DNA of 64,000 bases from Rhizobium phaseoli (GTDB lineage: Bacteria; Pseudomonadota; Alphaproteobacteria; Rhizobiales; Rhizobiaceae): contig NZ_ML133572.1 in NCBI RefSeq assembly GCF_003985125.1, forward strand, positions 186,001-250,000. Direction: 5' to 3'. Both the position numbers and the translations under genes were made by a program. Below, one piece after another: positions 1 through 8,335 of this stretch (positions within the stretch are counted from its first letter, which is position 1; each line of letters opens with the position of its first letter). Below the pieces are notes generated by a model. The model saw only the letters and a list, made by a program, of their open reading frames with translations, was not told the DNA's origin and did no database searches.

Positions 1-149
1 ATCTTGACTCGGCCAAGCTGATGGACCCGGAAACCGCCAAGACCCTGCCGGATCAGCAGACCGCAAGCCAGGTCAATGCCGACATGAACTACTGGGCTGA
101 TAATCGCGATGCCATCGGCGAGAAGTGGTACGCCTGGCAGGCGAAATAG
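1..149 (+). CDS. ABC transporter periplasmic binding protein, C-terminal fragment
   Basis: Only the last 48 codons are in the window (reading frame begins at base 3, TAG at 147-149). The tail contains an ANADMNYW-like stretch (NADMNYWADNRDAIGEKW), the C-terminal helix style of extracellular polyamine-type (PotD/F-like) solute-binding proteins. It lies just upstream of two permease genes and an ATPase gene of the spermidine/putrescine family, so it is inferred to be the binding protein of that importer. A perfect hairpin separates it from the first permease gene. Confidence 0.7.
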   Translation, partial: LDSAKLMDPETAKTLPDQQTASQVNADMNYWADNRDAIGEKWYAWQAK

Positions 150-168
150 GCTGAAACTGGAGATGAAC

Positions 169-194
169 AGGCACGGCGAAAATTCGCCGTGCCT
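169..194 (+). other. Perfect hairpin between binding-protein and permease genes
   Basis: AGGCACGGCGAA (169-180) and its exact reverse complement TTCGCCGTGCCT (183-194) flank two bases. There is no T-tract after it, so it looks more like an mRNA-stabilising or partially terminating stem than a full terminator. The same arrangement recurs at 10061-10084 and 21272-21298. Confidence 0.7.
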
Positions 195-262
195 CCTGCA
201 GCGGCGGTACCCGTTCATCGGACCTCGCCGCTCGCGGAAATTGACGGGTGGGAAGGACTGTC

Positions 263-1135
263 ATGTCGACGTATAGCGACGCCTCCGGCGCAATTGAGCC
301 TCTGCCAAAGATACGCAGGGCAACAGGTCTTGGCGGGGTCGTTCCGGCTCTTGCCTTTGTGGGCATCTTCTTTGTCGCGCCAGTGGCGATACTGCTGCTA
401 CGCAGCGTCCTGGAGCCCGTTCCCGGCCTTGGAAATTATGCCCAGCTGATTGGCTCTGCCACCTATCTCAAGATTTTCGCCAATACCTTCATCGTCTCAG
501 GCTTCGTCACCGTAATTTCGCTGGCGATCGGCTTTCCCGTCGCCTGGGCGCTGGCAATCATGCCCGGTCGGCTGAGCTCGGTGATTTTTGCGATCCTGCT
601 GCTGTCGATGTGGACCAACCTGCTGGCCCGCACCTATGCCTGGATGGTGCTGCTGCAACGCACCGGGCTCATCAACAAGATGCTGATGGGCATGGGCCTG
701 ATCGACCAGCCGCTGGCGCTCGTCAACAATCTGACCGGTGTCACGATCGGCATGACCTATATCATGCTTCCCTTCATCATCCTGCCGCTCTACGGCGTGA
801 TCAAGAAGATCGACCCGTCGACGCTGCAGGCGGCCGCCCTTTGCGGCGCCAATCGCTGGCAGTGCCTGACGCGTGTTCTGCTGCCGCTGGCGATGCCCGG
901 CATGGCGGCCGGCGCCCTGATGGTCTTCGTCATGTCGCTCGGCTATTTCGTCACGCCCTCGCTTCTCGGCGGCACCGCTAACATGATGCTGGCAGAGCTG
1001 ATCGCGCAGTTCGTGCAGTCGCTGGTCAACTGGGGAATGGGCGGCGCGGCGGCGCTGGTGCTCCTGGTGGTGACGCTCTCGCTTTATGCCGTGCAGCTGC
1101 GTTTCTTCGGCAACCAGAACCCGGGAGGACGTTGA
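263..1135 (+). CDS. ABC transporter permease (PotB-like)
   Basis: A 290-residue inner-membrane protein of the polyamine/2-aminoethylphosphonate permease family. About six hydrophobic segments are visible, the first at residues ~25-45 and the last at ~255-275. The EAA-type loop reads AAALCGANRWQCLTRVLLPLAMPG (first part AAALCGANRWQ), which contacts the ATPase. ATG 263 is preferred over the in-frame GTG at 248 because GGAAGGA lies just upstream of it. It starts 113 bases after the binding-protein gene, and its stop is one base before the next permease start. Role: one half of the membrane channel importing a cationic amine-like substrate; the exact substrate cannot be read. Confidence 0.88.
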   Translation: MSTYSDASGAIEPLPKIRRATGLGGVVPALAFVGIFFVAPVAILLLRSVLEPVPGLGNYAQLIGSATYLKIFANTFIVSGFVTVISLAIGFPVAWALAIMPGRLSSVIFAILLLSMWTNLLARTYAWMVLLQRTGLINKMLMGMGLIDQPLALVNNLTGVTIGMTYIMLPFIILPLYGVIKKIDPSTLQAAALCGANRWQCLTRVLLPLAMPGMAAGALMVFVMSLGYFVTPSLLGGTANMMLAELIAQFVQSLVNWGMGGAAALVLLVVTLSLYAVQLRFFGNQNPGGR

Positions 1136-1136
1136 T

Positions 1137-1937
1137 ATGTTGCTCAATTTCGACCGTCTCGGCTGGTGGAAATACGTCCTGCTTGCGATCACGCTTCTGA
1201 CTGCAGCCTTTCTGCTGCTGCCGATCGTCTTCATCGCGGCCCTGTCCTTCGGCTCCTCGCAATGGCTGATCTTTCCGCCGCCTGGCTGGACGTTTCAGTG
1301 GTACAGCGAGCTTTTTGCCGATCCGCGCTGGCTGGAATCGGCTTTGACGAGCTTCAAGATCGCGGTCATCGTCACCATCCTGTCGGTGCTGCTCGGGCTC
1401 GTAACGTCCTTCGGACTGGTGCGCGGTTCGTTCATGTTCCGCGATGCGCTAAAAGCGCTGTTCCTGACCCCGATGATCCTTCCGGTCGTGGTTCTCGCGG
1501 TCGCCCTCTATGCCTTCTTCCTGAGGATCGGCCTTGGCGGCACCCTGACGGGCTTCGTCATTTCGCACCTCGTTCTGGCACTGCCCTTCTCGATCCTCTC
1601 CATATCGGGCGCGCTGGAGGGCTTCGACAAGTCGATCGAGGATGCGGCGGTGCTCTGCGGCGCCTCGCCTCTGGAAGCCAAGATCAGGGTCACGCTTCCC
1701 GCGATCAGCCATGGGCTATTTTCGGCCGCCGTCTTCTCGTTCCTGACATCCTGGGACGAGGTTGTTGTTGCGATCTTCATGTCCAGCCCGACCCTGCAGA
1801 CGCTGCCGGTGAAGGTATGGGCGACGCTGCGGCAAGACCTGACGCCTGTTGTCGCAGCCGCGTCGACCCTTCTCATCCTTTTGACGATCATCTTGATGGC
1901 CCTGGTTGCCGTCGTGCGTAAGGTACTGAAACAATGA
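1137..1937 (+). CDS. ABC transporter permease (PotC-like)
   Basis: A 266-residue partner permease. It has an N-terminal membrane segment (KYVLLAITLLTAAFLLLPIV) and the family coupling loop AAVLCGASPLEAKIRVTLP. The start ATG 1137 has GGGAGGA a few bases upstream inside the end of the preceding gene; a longer in-frame extension from 1086 is ignored because it runs antiparallel to the conserved end of the upstream permease. Translationally coupled on both sides: one base from the upstream stop and a 4-base ATGA overlap with the ATPase gene. Forms the second half of the inner-membrane channel. Confidence 0.88.
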   Translation: MLLNFDRLGWWKYVLLAITLLTAAFLLLPIVFIAALSFGSSQWLIFPPPGWTFQWYSELFADPRWLESALTSFKIAVIVTILSVLLGLVTSFGLVRGSFMFRDALKALFLTPMILPVVVLAVALYAFFLRIGLGGTLTGFVISHLVLALPFSILSISGALEGFDKSIEDAAVLCGASPLEAKIRVTLPAISHGLFSAAVFSFLTSWDEVVVAIFMSSPTLQTLPVKVWATLRQDLTPVVAAASTLLILLTIILMALVAVVRKVLKQ

Positions 1938-3010
1938 ACGAACCATTCCTTCAGATCCGCGGCATACGCAAGGAATACGGCCCAGTCGTTGCCGTCCACG
2001 ATGTCACTCTCGACGTTCGGCGCGGGGAGTTCCTGACCTTTCTCGGGCCGTCCGGATCCGGCAAGAGCACGACGCTCTACATTCTGGCGGGATTCGACAA
2101 TCCGACGAAAGGCGACATTACGCTGGAGGGCAAGACCCTGCTCGCGACGCCCTCGCACAAGCGCAACATCGGCATGGTGTTCCAGCGCTACACCCTGTTT
2201 CCGCATCTGACGGTGGGCGAAAACATCGCCTTTCCGCTGAAGGTCCGGCGCAAGTCGAAGGCCGAGATCGACAGCAAGGTGAAGGAGATGCTGCGCCTCG
2301 TCCGGCTCGAAGGCTTCGAGGATCGCAAGCCGGCGCAAATGTCCGGTGGCCAGCAGCAGCGTGTCGCCCTTGCCAGGGCCCTCGCCTATGATCCGCCGGT
2401 GCTTCTGATGGACGAGCCACTGTCGGCGCTCGACAAGAAGCTGCGCGAGGAAATCCAGCATGAGATCCGCCGCATCCACCAGCAGACCGAAGTGACGATC
2501 CTCTACGTCACACACGACCAGGAAGAGGCGCTGCGGCTCTCCGACCGCATCGCCGTCTTCTCCAAGGGCGTCATCGACCAGATCGGGACCGGCCCGGAGC
2601 TCTACGCCAATCCCAAGACCCGTTTCGTCGCCGAATTCATCGGCGACAGCGACTTCATTTCCTGTGACCTGGTGTCGTCTTCCGGCGGAGAGGCCACGAT
2701 CGCGCTGGGAGGCGGGGCCATCTTCAATCAAATCCCTGTGCATGGCAAAGGGAGCTCCGGCAGGGCGGCGCTGATGCTGAGACCGGAGCGCATTCGGCTG
2801 TCACGCGCAAGAGCCGCGGGCGCAGGTCTTGCCGCGACGGTCAGCGACATTACCTTTCTCGGCAACAATATCCACGTCTCCACGGAGACGGCGACAGGCG
2901 AGGCGCTTTCGGTTCGCTTGCCGTTCGGTCATGAGGCTATCGCCGGGCTCAATCGTGGAGATATAGTGCATCTCGATTTCGATCCCGGCGCCGCTCACGT
3001 ATTTTGCTGA
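1934..3010 (+). CDS. ABC transporter ATP-binding protein (PotA-like)
   Basis: A 358-residue cytoplasmic ATPase driving the importer. Walker A GPSGSGKST at residues 38-46, signature MSGGQ at 136-140, Walker B LLMDEP at 157-162, and the switch histidine in VTHDQEEA. The C-terminal ~110 residues form the TOBE-type regulatory region (LRPERIRLSRARA). Its ATG overlaps the upstream permease stop by four bases. The SSADH-type gene starts 10 bases after it and is probably in the same transcript, which points to transport of an amine that is degraded to a semialdehyde (inference). Confidence 0.92.
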   Translation: MNEPFLQIRGIRKEYGPVVAVHDVTLDVRRGEFLTFLGPSGSGKSTTLYILAGFDNPTKGDITLEGKTLLATPSHKRNIGMVFQRYTLFPHLTVGENIAFPLKVRRKSKAEIDSKVKEMLRLVRLEGFEDRKPAQMSGGQQQRVALARALAYDPPVLLMDEPLSALDKKLREEIQHEIRRIHQQTEVTILYVTHDQEEALRLSDRIAVFSKGVIDQIGTGPELYANPKTRFVAEFIGDSDFISCDLVSSSGGEATIALGGGAIFNQIPVHGKGSSGRAALMLRPERIRLSRARAAGAGLAATVSDITFLGNNIHVSTETATGEALSVRLPFGHEAIAGLNRGDIVHLDFDPGAAHVFC

Positions 3011-3020
3011 AAGTTGTCCC

Positions 3021-4475
3021 ATGAAGCTCAATGATCCCTCGCTGTTCCGTCAGGCATGCCCCATCGCTGATCGCTGGATCGAAGCGGAAGGCCGCGTGTC
3101 GGCCATGGTCCGCAATCCGGCGACAGGTGAGGTGCTCGGTGCGGTCCCTGATTTCGGTGCGACGGAAACCGAAGATGCCATCCGGGCCGCTGTCGTTGCC
3201 CAGAAGCTTTGGGCGAAGAAGACTGCCGGCGAGCGCGCAACCGTGCTCAAGACATGGCATCGCCTGATGATCGAAAACCGTGACGATCTGGCGATGATCC
3301 TGACGTTGGAACAGGGAAAGCCCTTGGCCGAAGCCAAGGGAGAAATCACCTATGGTGCGAGCTTCATCGAATGGTTCGCCGAGGAGGCACGACGCATCAA
3401 CGGCGAGATCGTACCGGGACACCAGCCGGACAAACGCATCCTCGTGCTGCGCCAACCGGCCGGCGTCGTGGCGGCGATCACGCCCTGGAATTTTCCGAAC
3501 GCGATGATTACGCGCAAGATTGGCCCCGCGCTTGCCGCCGGCTGTGCCGTCGTTCTCAAGCCGGCGCTGCAGACGCCGTTTTCCGCAATCGCGATCGCCG
3601 TCCTCGCAGAGCGCGCCGGCCTGCCGTCCGGCCTCCTCAATATCGTCACGGGCGATGCAGCTGCAATCGGCGGAGCGCTGACCGCCAGCCGCGACGTTCG
3701 GGTCCTGACCTTCACCGGCTCCACCCGGACGGGCGAGCTGCTGTACCGGCAATGCGCGCCGACGATCAAGAAGCTCGGTCTCGAGCTCGGCGGCAATGCC
3801 CCCTTCATCGTGTTCGACGACGCCGACCTCGACGCGGCGGTCGAAGGCGCCATCATCGCCAAATTCCGCAACAACGGTCAAACCTGCGTCTGCGCCAACC
3901 GGCTTTATGTCCAGGACGGCGTCTATGAGGCATTTGCCGCCAAGCTGGCCGAGGCCGTTTCGAAGTTGAAGGTCGGCAATGGCCTGGAGCGTGACGTCGT
4001 GCTTGGCCCGCTCATCGACGACAACGCCGTTGCCAAGGTCGAAAGCCATATTCAGGATGCTGTCGCAAAGGGTGCCGGGATCGTAACGGGAGGCAAACGC
4101 CACGCGCTTGGCGGCCATTTCTTCGAGCCGACCATTCTGCGTGACGTTGCCGTCGGCATGCAAGTGGCGCGCGAAGAAACCTTTGGGCCTCTTGCCCCGC
4201 TTTTCCGGTTCCGCGATGAGCAGGACGTCATCGAGCAGGCCAATGACACCGAGTTCGGCCTTGCCTCCTATTTTTACGCGCGTGATCTGTCGCGGGTCTT
4301 CCGAGTGGCCGAAGCGCTCGAATATGGGATGGTCGGGGTCAATACCGGTCTTGTCTCCACCGCCGAGGCGCCGTTCGGCGGCGTCAAAATGTCGGGTCTC
4401 GGCCGCGAAGGCTCCAGGCACGGATTGGACGAATATACCGAGCTCAAATATGTATGCCTGGGCGGCATTGCCTGA
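3021..4475 (+). CDS. gabD: NAD(P)-dependent succinate-semialdehyde dehydrogenase family protein
   Basis: A 484-residue aldehyde dehydrogenase of normal family length. The catalytic cysteine is C289 (NNGQTCVCANR) and the general-base glutamate is E255 (LELGGNAP). The nucleotide-binding ITPWNFP (153-159) and FTGSTRTG motifs are present. It best resembles succinate-semialdehyde dehydrogenases, which oxidise succinate semialdehyde from GABA or putrescine breakdown to succinate. Its position 10 bases downstream of a polyamine-type transporter fits this. Other semialdehyde substrates (glutarate semialdehyde, for example) cannot be excluded. Confidence 0.85.
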   Translation: MKLNDPSLFRQACPIADRWIEAEGRVSAMVRNPATGEVLGAVPDFGATETEDAIRAAVVAQKLWAKKTAGERATVLKTWHRLMIENRDDLAMILTLEQGKPLAEAKGEITYGASFIEWFAEEARRINGEIVPGHQPDKRILVLRQPAGVVAAITPWNFPNAMITRKIGPALAAGCAVVLKPALQTPFSAIAIAVLAERAGLPSGLLNIVTGDAAAIGGALTASRDVRVLTFTGSTRTGELLYRQCAPTIKKLGLELGGNAPFIVFDDADLDAAVEGAIIAKFRNNGQTCVCANRLYVQDGVYEAFAAKLAEAVSKLKVGNGLERDVVLGPLIDDNAVAKVESHIQDAVAKGAGIVTGGKRHALGGHFFEPTILRDVAVGMQVAREETFGPLAPLFRFRDEQDVIEQANDTEFGLASYFYARDLSRVFRVAEALEYGMVGVNTGLVSTAEAPFGGVKMSGLGREGSRHGLDEYTELKYVCLGGIA

Positions 4476-4501
4476 TCTTCAACCTTTGCGTTCCGGCGCC
4501 G

Positions 4502-4518
4502 CCCGTCTTTCAGGCGGG
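4502..4518 (+). terminator. Weak hairpin after the dehydrogenase gene
   Basis: CCCGTCT (4502-4508) pairs with AGGCGGG (4512-4518), including one G-T pair, around a 3-base loop. No T-tract follows. It could reduce read-through into the next gene, but the call is tentative. Confidence 0.25.
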
Positions 4519-4556
4519 ATGCTGCAGCGCTCATGCAGGGGCAATGAAAGATCGGC

Positions 4557-5357
4557 ATGCATCTCGTCAGCATTGCCATGTACCTGACGTCCCGGCCGCT
4601 CGCGGAGGCGACGGCCGAACTCTGGTCGTTTCTCAGGCACTACCTCCAGCATGCCGGCCTCACCGGGGTGCCTGAAACGCTCGACCAGTCGGTTGCCTAT
4701 GACGAAGCCTGGCTGAGGCCGGATCTGCTGTTGTCGCAGACATGCGGCTATCCTTTTGCCACGAGCCTGCGCGGCCGGGTGCGGCTGGTGGCCACGCCCG
4801 TCTATAGCCATCCTGGCTGCGATGGGCCGCTGATGCGCAGCTTCATCATCGTCCGGAAGAATTCTTCCCTTCGCGTGCTGGAGGATCTGCGCGGCACCAC
4901 AGCTGCGATCAACAGCCCTGACAGCAATTCCGGCAGCAATCTCTTTCGCGCCGCCGTCGCGCCGCTTGCGCGCAACGGCCGCTTCTTTGGGCGGATTATC
5001 GAGACTGGCAGTCACGGCGGCAGCCTTGCCGCCGTTATCGAGGGCAGGGCGGAAAGCGCGGCCATCGATTGCATCACGCTTGAGAATATCCGCCGCTTCG
5101 ATACCGCCCAGGTCGAGGGCATTCGGATCATCGCCGAAACGCCCAAGGCGCCCGGTCTGCCATTCATCACATCAGGCGGCGCATCGAGCCAAACAATTCT
5201 CCTCCTCCGAGGTGCGTTGCATGCCGCCATCAGAGAGCCGTCCTTGGCGGCCATGCGCGCCACGCTCGGCCTCGTTGATATCGCGTTGCTCTCCGAAGCG
5301 GATTACGAGCCGCTGCTATCATTGGCCGGCGATGCTTTGCCGCCATTAAGGGCCTGA
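4557..5357 (+). CDS. PhnD-like phosphate/phosphonate-type binding domain protein, no signal peptide
   Basis: A 266-residue protein related to PhnD/SsuA-type periplasmic binding domains: SQTCGYPF, a conserved VATPVYSHPGC strand, and the DLRGTTAAINSPDSNSGSN ligand-loop region typical of the phosphonate-binding-like family. No secretion signal is visible; the start reads MHLVSIAMYLTSRP. The protein may therefore be cytoplasmic, or a sensor or enzyme-like relative. It begins 81 bases after the dehydrogenase gene in the same orientation. Similar stand-alone proteins occur beside rhizobial transporter operons, but their function is not established. Confidence 0.75.
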   Translation: MHLVSIAMYLTSRPLAEATAELWSFLRHYLQHAGLTGVPETLDQSVAYDEAWLRPDLLLSQTCGYPFATSLRGRVRLVATPVYSHPGCDGPLMRSFIIVRKNSSLRVLEDLRGTTAAINSPDSNSGSNLFRAAVAPLARNGRFFGRIIETGSHGGSLAAVIEGRAESAAIDCITLENIRRFDTAQVEGIRIIAETPKAPGLPFITSGGASSQTILLLRGALHAAIREPSLAAMRATLGLVDIALLSEADYEPLLSLAGDALPPLRA

Positions 5358-5373
5358 AACAGGCAGGCGGACG

Positions 5374-5690
5374 TCAGAGCGCCGGGTTTGCTTTGGTTTC
5401 AGCGAGGCGGTGGGCAATGCGATCGGCATTCGCCATAATCGTCAACGTGATGTATTTCGAGGAAAGATCGGGAAGGATCGAGCCGTCGACGACGGGAAGA
5501 CCCGGATGGAGGTTCAATTCGCCGTCCGCAGAGGTACCGAACGGCCCCGCTGCGCCCATCGGCAGGGTGCTGGCAAAATGCGCGTCCATGCCGGGTCCCG
5601 CCAGCGACGCGCCCAGAAGCGGAACGAGCCCTAACCGTTTCCAACCGCGGCAGTTGCGCGGAAGCAAATCCAGCCATTGATCAGCTCGCG
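5374..5690 (-). pseudogene. GMC-family oxidoreductase, C-terminal remnant
   Basis: The minus-strand frame ends with the C-terminal signature of glucose-methanol-choline oxidoreductases: GPGMDAHFASTLPMG, then VVDGSILPDLSSKYITLTIMANADRIA, here quoted only as VVDGSILP and TIMANADRIA. Family proteins are over 500 residues; only about 100 remain. Upstream of about 5690 the frame no longer resembles the family and runs into the PAP2 gene. It is read as the stub of a gene cut by insertion or deletion. The open frame itself extends to 5832 but lacks a convincing start. Confidence 0.7.
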
Positions 5691-5764
5691 CTTTCGCCAG
5701 ATGACATCTTAAGCATTTGCCAGCGCAATAGTGGCAGATGCCTTCGGGAACTCCATCTTGAGCA

Positions 5765-6715
5765 TTAAGCATTAGTAGATCTGTTGAGCTCTCTGCTGAA
5801 CTGGTTGCGATACAATTTAACGCTGCCGCCACGCGAGATATATAGGACCGATGCTATGCTGAAACCGGCAACACCGATTCCGGCGATCAAATCGACGACA
5901 TAGTGTCCGCCTTCGGTAATTGCGGCCAGCAGCATCAGCGTATTTAAAAAAATCATTGGGAATCTTGTCCATCGTATTGTCCATGCGCCCCAACTGCACA
6001 ACACCGCTACCGCTGAATGGACCGACGGAAACGAGATAATACCACTTGCATGCTCCAATTGCAGGACAAAATTTGGATCATCTCTGACGGCCAAAATTTG
6101 TGGGACGTATTCGACGCCGAGTATGCCATTGATGTTTTTGAGATCGCCGGGGCGGAGGGAGAAATCAGTGTAGGTTCCGAGCGCTGGATACCAAATGGTA
6201 ATGATACTCGCGATGACGCAAATGAGGCCATATGTCCCGACGACCTGATACGCGCGAGAGCGATGACCGCACAGGCTCAGCACCATCGGAAGGAATAAAA
6301 GCTGATAGTGGAATGCTTGGTATGCCAGCACTAGCGACTTTGCTAGCAGCGGATACGCATCGAAAAAGGCAATCAAACTCAACCAGTCAATGCTAAGAAA
6401 GCGATCCATTTGGAGAAGCTGTTGATCCTGCAGAGGCAGTTTCAGAGCAAAAGCAACATAGGTGGACACGACAAGCGGGCTTGTTAGCAATAAGCCCATT
6501 CCAGTGCATTCAACAATGCAGAGTAGCGACGGGATTCCACGCCAATGACACAGGAGGCCGAAGCCCAAAAGAAAAATCAGAGCGACCGTGCTTAGCTGCG
6601 CGAAGCCACTTGGATCCACTGATAGGCCAACGAGCCAAGCCGTTATGGGAACAATCGCGTACGCACCACCGGTAAGGCCGATCAAAAAGGCTCGCGCTCT
6701 GGATGCTTCAGTCAT
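5765..6715 (-). CDS. PAP2-family membrane phosphatase/phosphotransferase
   Basis: An integral membrane protein of about 316 residues with six or more hydrophobic segments. The PAP2/inositolphosphotransferase motifs are present near the C-terminus: SFPSVHSA (phosphate-binding plus first histidine) and EGGHYVVDLIAG (second histidine and aspartate). These enzymes dephosphorylate or transfer head groups of lipid phosphates at the outer face of the membrane. ATG 6715 is preferred because TTTTAGGG precedes it; the frame extends to a GTG at 6754 without a ribosome site. Base composition is visibly richer in A and T than in the flanking genes, and the gene abuts a truncated GMC gene, both suggesting horizontal acquisition. 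The substrate is unknown. Confidence 0.8.
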   Translation of the reverse strand: MTEASRARAFLIGLTGGAYAIVPITAWLVGLSVDPSGFAQLSTVALIFLLGFGLLCHWRGIPSLLCIVECTGMGLLLTSPLVVSTYVAFALKLPLQDQQLLQMDRFLSIDWLSLIAFFDAYPLLAKSLVLAYQAFHYQLLFLPMVLSLCGHRSRAYQVVGTYGLICVIASIITIWYPALGTYTDFSLRPGDLKNINGILGVEYVPQILAVRDDPNFVLQLEHASGIISFPSVHSAVAVLCSWGAWTIRWTRFPMIFLNTLMLLAAITEGGHYVVDLIAGIGVAGFSIASVLYISRGGSVKLYRNQFSRELNRSTNA

Positions 6716-6875
6716 AACTAACCCTAAAAGTGCTTGTAATTTATTATCAATCACAAGTTAAGTTTTAGTATGCCATTGGCCATTTGTATGCAAATGCAGA
6801 TTGCGCGACAACGCCACTGAGTGTGATGAATATTGACTACGCTGCCATGCTTAAAGGAAACGAAAGGGAATGCAG

Positions 6876-7057
6876 ATGACATCGGGCAGCATCCATGTGA
6901 AGGTGAGTGGGCAGTTGCAGGATCATATTCAGCAGCAGATCGGCGACGACGGCCTCTATCCACCGCAACAAGCGCCGATAGCGATGCCCCGCTTATCGAT
7001 TTTATCCGCGCGCCGACGCCGCAGGACAGAATTTGGCGTGATACCTGCGAAGCTTAG
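6876..7057 (+). pseudogene. ParD-like antitoxin relic
   Basis: ATG 6876 follows a purine-rich site (AAAGGGA). The first 29 codons read like ParD/CopG-type antitoxins (MTSGSIHVKVSGQLQDHIQQ and on to IGDDGLY). After that the frame is lost: the same frame gives an arginine-rich stretch unlike the family. Another frame (ending at TAG 7055-7057) carries LIDFIRAP, weakly reminiscent of the family's EYIRDLIR helix. The whole antitoxin-toxin block from 6876 to 7329 is about 450 bases, shorter than an intact pair, so bases have been lost as well. Non-functional as read. Confidence 0.55.
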
Positions 7058-7060
7058 GGG

Positions 7061-7329
7061 GAAACGCAGGCGGACACCTACATTCTCGGGCTGCATGCTT
7101 ATTTGCAGTGTCTGTGCGGGGAGCGGCTGATCTGGCGACACCTCCCGCAACGTCTGACGGTCCCGACATCAAGCCTTCTGCCTATTTCGGTCGCTACGAG
7201 CATCACTATGTGTCCTTTCGGGAGCTTGGGAATGGCGCTCCCGGTGTCATGAGCATTCTTCACGAACGAATGAATCCGCCTGTCCGGCTCAAAGAGGGCT
7301 TGGCGGCTCTCTCACGCAAGCAGCCGTGA
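7061..7329 (+). pseudogene. RelE/ParE-type toxin relic with a one-base frameshift
   Basis: Bases 7061-7165 read ETQADTYILGLHAYLQCLCGE and continue to PQRLTVP. From 7165 the next frame reads DIKPSAYFGRYEHHYVSFREL and continues to GVMSILHERMNPPVRL, ending at TGA 7327-7329. Restoring one base at 7165/7166 (CCG-GAC) joins the two halves into one RelE/ParE-like C-terminal domain (the R-hydrophobic-LHERM ending is typical). The N-terminal ~20-25 residues are missing. Together with the preceding antitoxin relic this is a dead toxin-antitoxin module. Confidence 0.6.
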
Positions 7330-7353
7330 CGCGGGCAATCATCGGCTGCGCGC

Positions 7354-8331
7354 TCAAAACCGATGCGCCGCTCCCTCGACCGGACTTGCCCAGACGGTCA
7401 TCCCAGGCGCAAATGGTGTCTCGCCTTCGGTGCGCACGACCATTTCGCCAAGATCGGCGACATCGAGATAGAGGATTGCGTCGGCGCCGAGGCGTTCTAC
7501 GTGCCGGATCGTGCCATGCCACTGTCCGGCATCTGCCGAAAGGCGGATATGTTCCGGACGGATGCCGTAGGTCGTGCAGTTCAAGCGCCGCGCCGTCTCG
7601 CCGCCATAGAGGTTCATCATCGGGCTGCCGATGAAGCCGGCGACGAAGGGCGTGGCGGGGTTGCGGTAGAGCTCCATCGGGCTGCCGATCTGCTCGACCG
7701 CTCCGCCGTTTAAGACGACGATCTTATCGGCCATCGTCATCGCCTCGACCTGGTCGTGGGTCACGTAGATCATCGTCGATTTCAGCCGGGTGTGGAGATC
7801 GGAAATTTCCAGGCGCATCTGAGCCCGCAGCGATGCGTCCAGATTGGAGAGCGGCTCGTCGAACAGGAAGACCTTGGGATCGCGGACGATCGCCCGGCCG
7901 ATGGCGACACGCTGCCTCTGGCCGCCGGAGAGTGCTTTCGGCTTCCGTTGCAAGAGGTGGGTGAGTTGCAAAGTTTCGGCTGCCGCCGCCACCTTGGCTG
8001 TGATTTCCGCCTTCGGCCGGCGGGCGAGTGACAGGCCGAAGCCGATATTTTCCGCAACCGTCATATGCGGATAGAGCGCGTAGCTCTGGAACACCATGGC
8101 AATGCCGCGCTCGGAGGGTTCGGCATGGGTCACGTCCTTGCCGCCGATGGTCAGCCTACCCGACGTCGTCTCTTCCAGCCCGGCGATGATGCGCAGCAGC
8201 GTCGATTTTCCGCATCCCGAGGGGCCGACGAACACCACGAATTCGCCGGAGGCCACCTCCAGATCTATCCCCTTGATAACCTCGAGGGCACCGAAGCTCT
8301 TGCGGACCTGTTTGAGCGTAAGTTCGGCCAT
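7354..8331 (-). CDS. Sugar ABC transporter ATP-binding protein (UgpC/MalK-like)
   Basis: A 325-residue CUT1-family ATPase. Walker [10 protein letters not shown] near residues 37-45, signature [17 protein letters not shown] near 135, Walker [13 protein letters not shown], and [10 protein letters not shown] are all intact. The C-terminal TOBE part is shorter than in MalK (which has about 370 residues). It starts 4 bases after the upstream permease stop, as the last gene of the rhamnosidase operon (rhamnosidase, binding protein, two permeases, ATPase). It energises import of the sugar or oligosaccharide handled by that operon. Confidence 0.92.
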   Translation of the reverse strand: MAELTLKQVRKSFGALEVIKGIDLEVASGEFVVFVGPSGCGKSTLLRIIAGLEETTSGRLTIGGKDVTHAEPSERGIAMVFQSYALYPHMTVAENIGFGLSLARRPKAEITAKVAAAAETLQLTHLLQRKPKALSGGQRQRVAIGRAIVRDPKVFLFDEPLSNLDASLRAQMRLEISDLHTRLKSTMIYVTHDQVEAMTMADKIVVLNGGAVEQIGSPMELYRNPATPFVAGFIGSPMMNLYGGETARRLNCTTYGIRPEHIRLSADAGQWHGTIRHVERLGADAILYLDVADLGEMVVRTEGETPFAPGMTVWASPVEGAAHRF

Positions 8332-8335
8332 TCTG

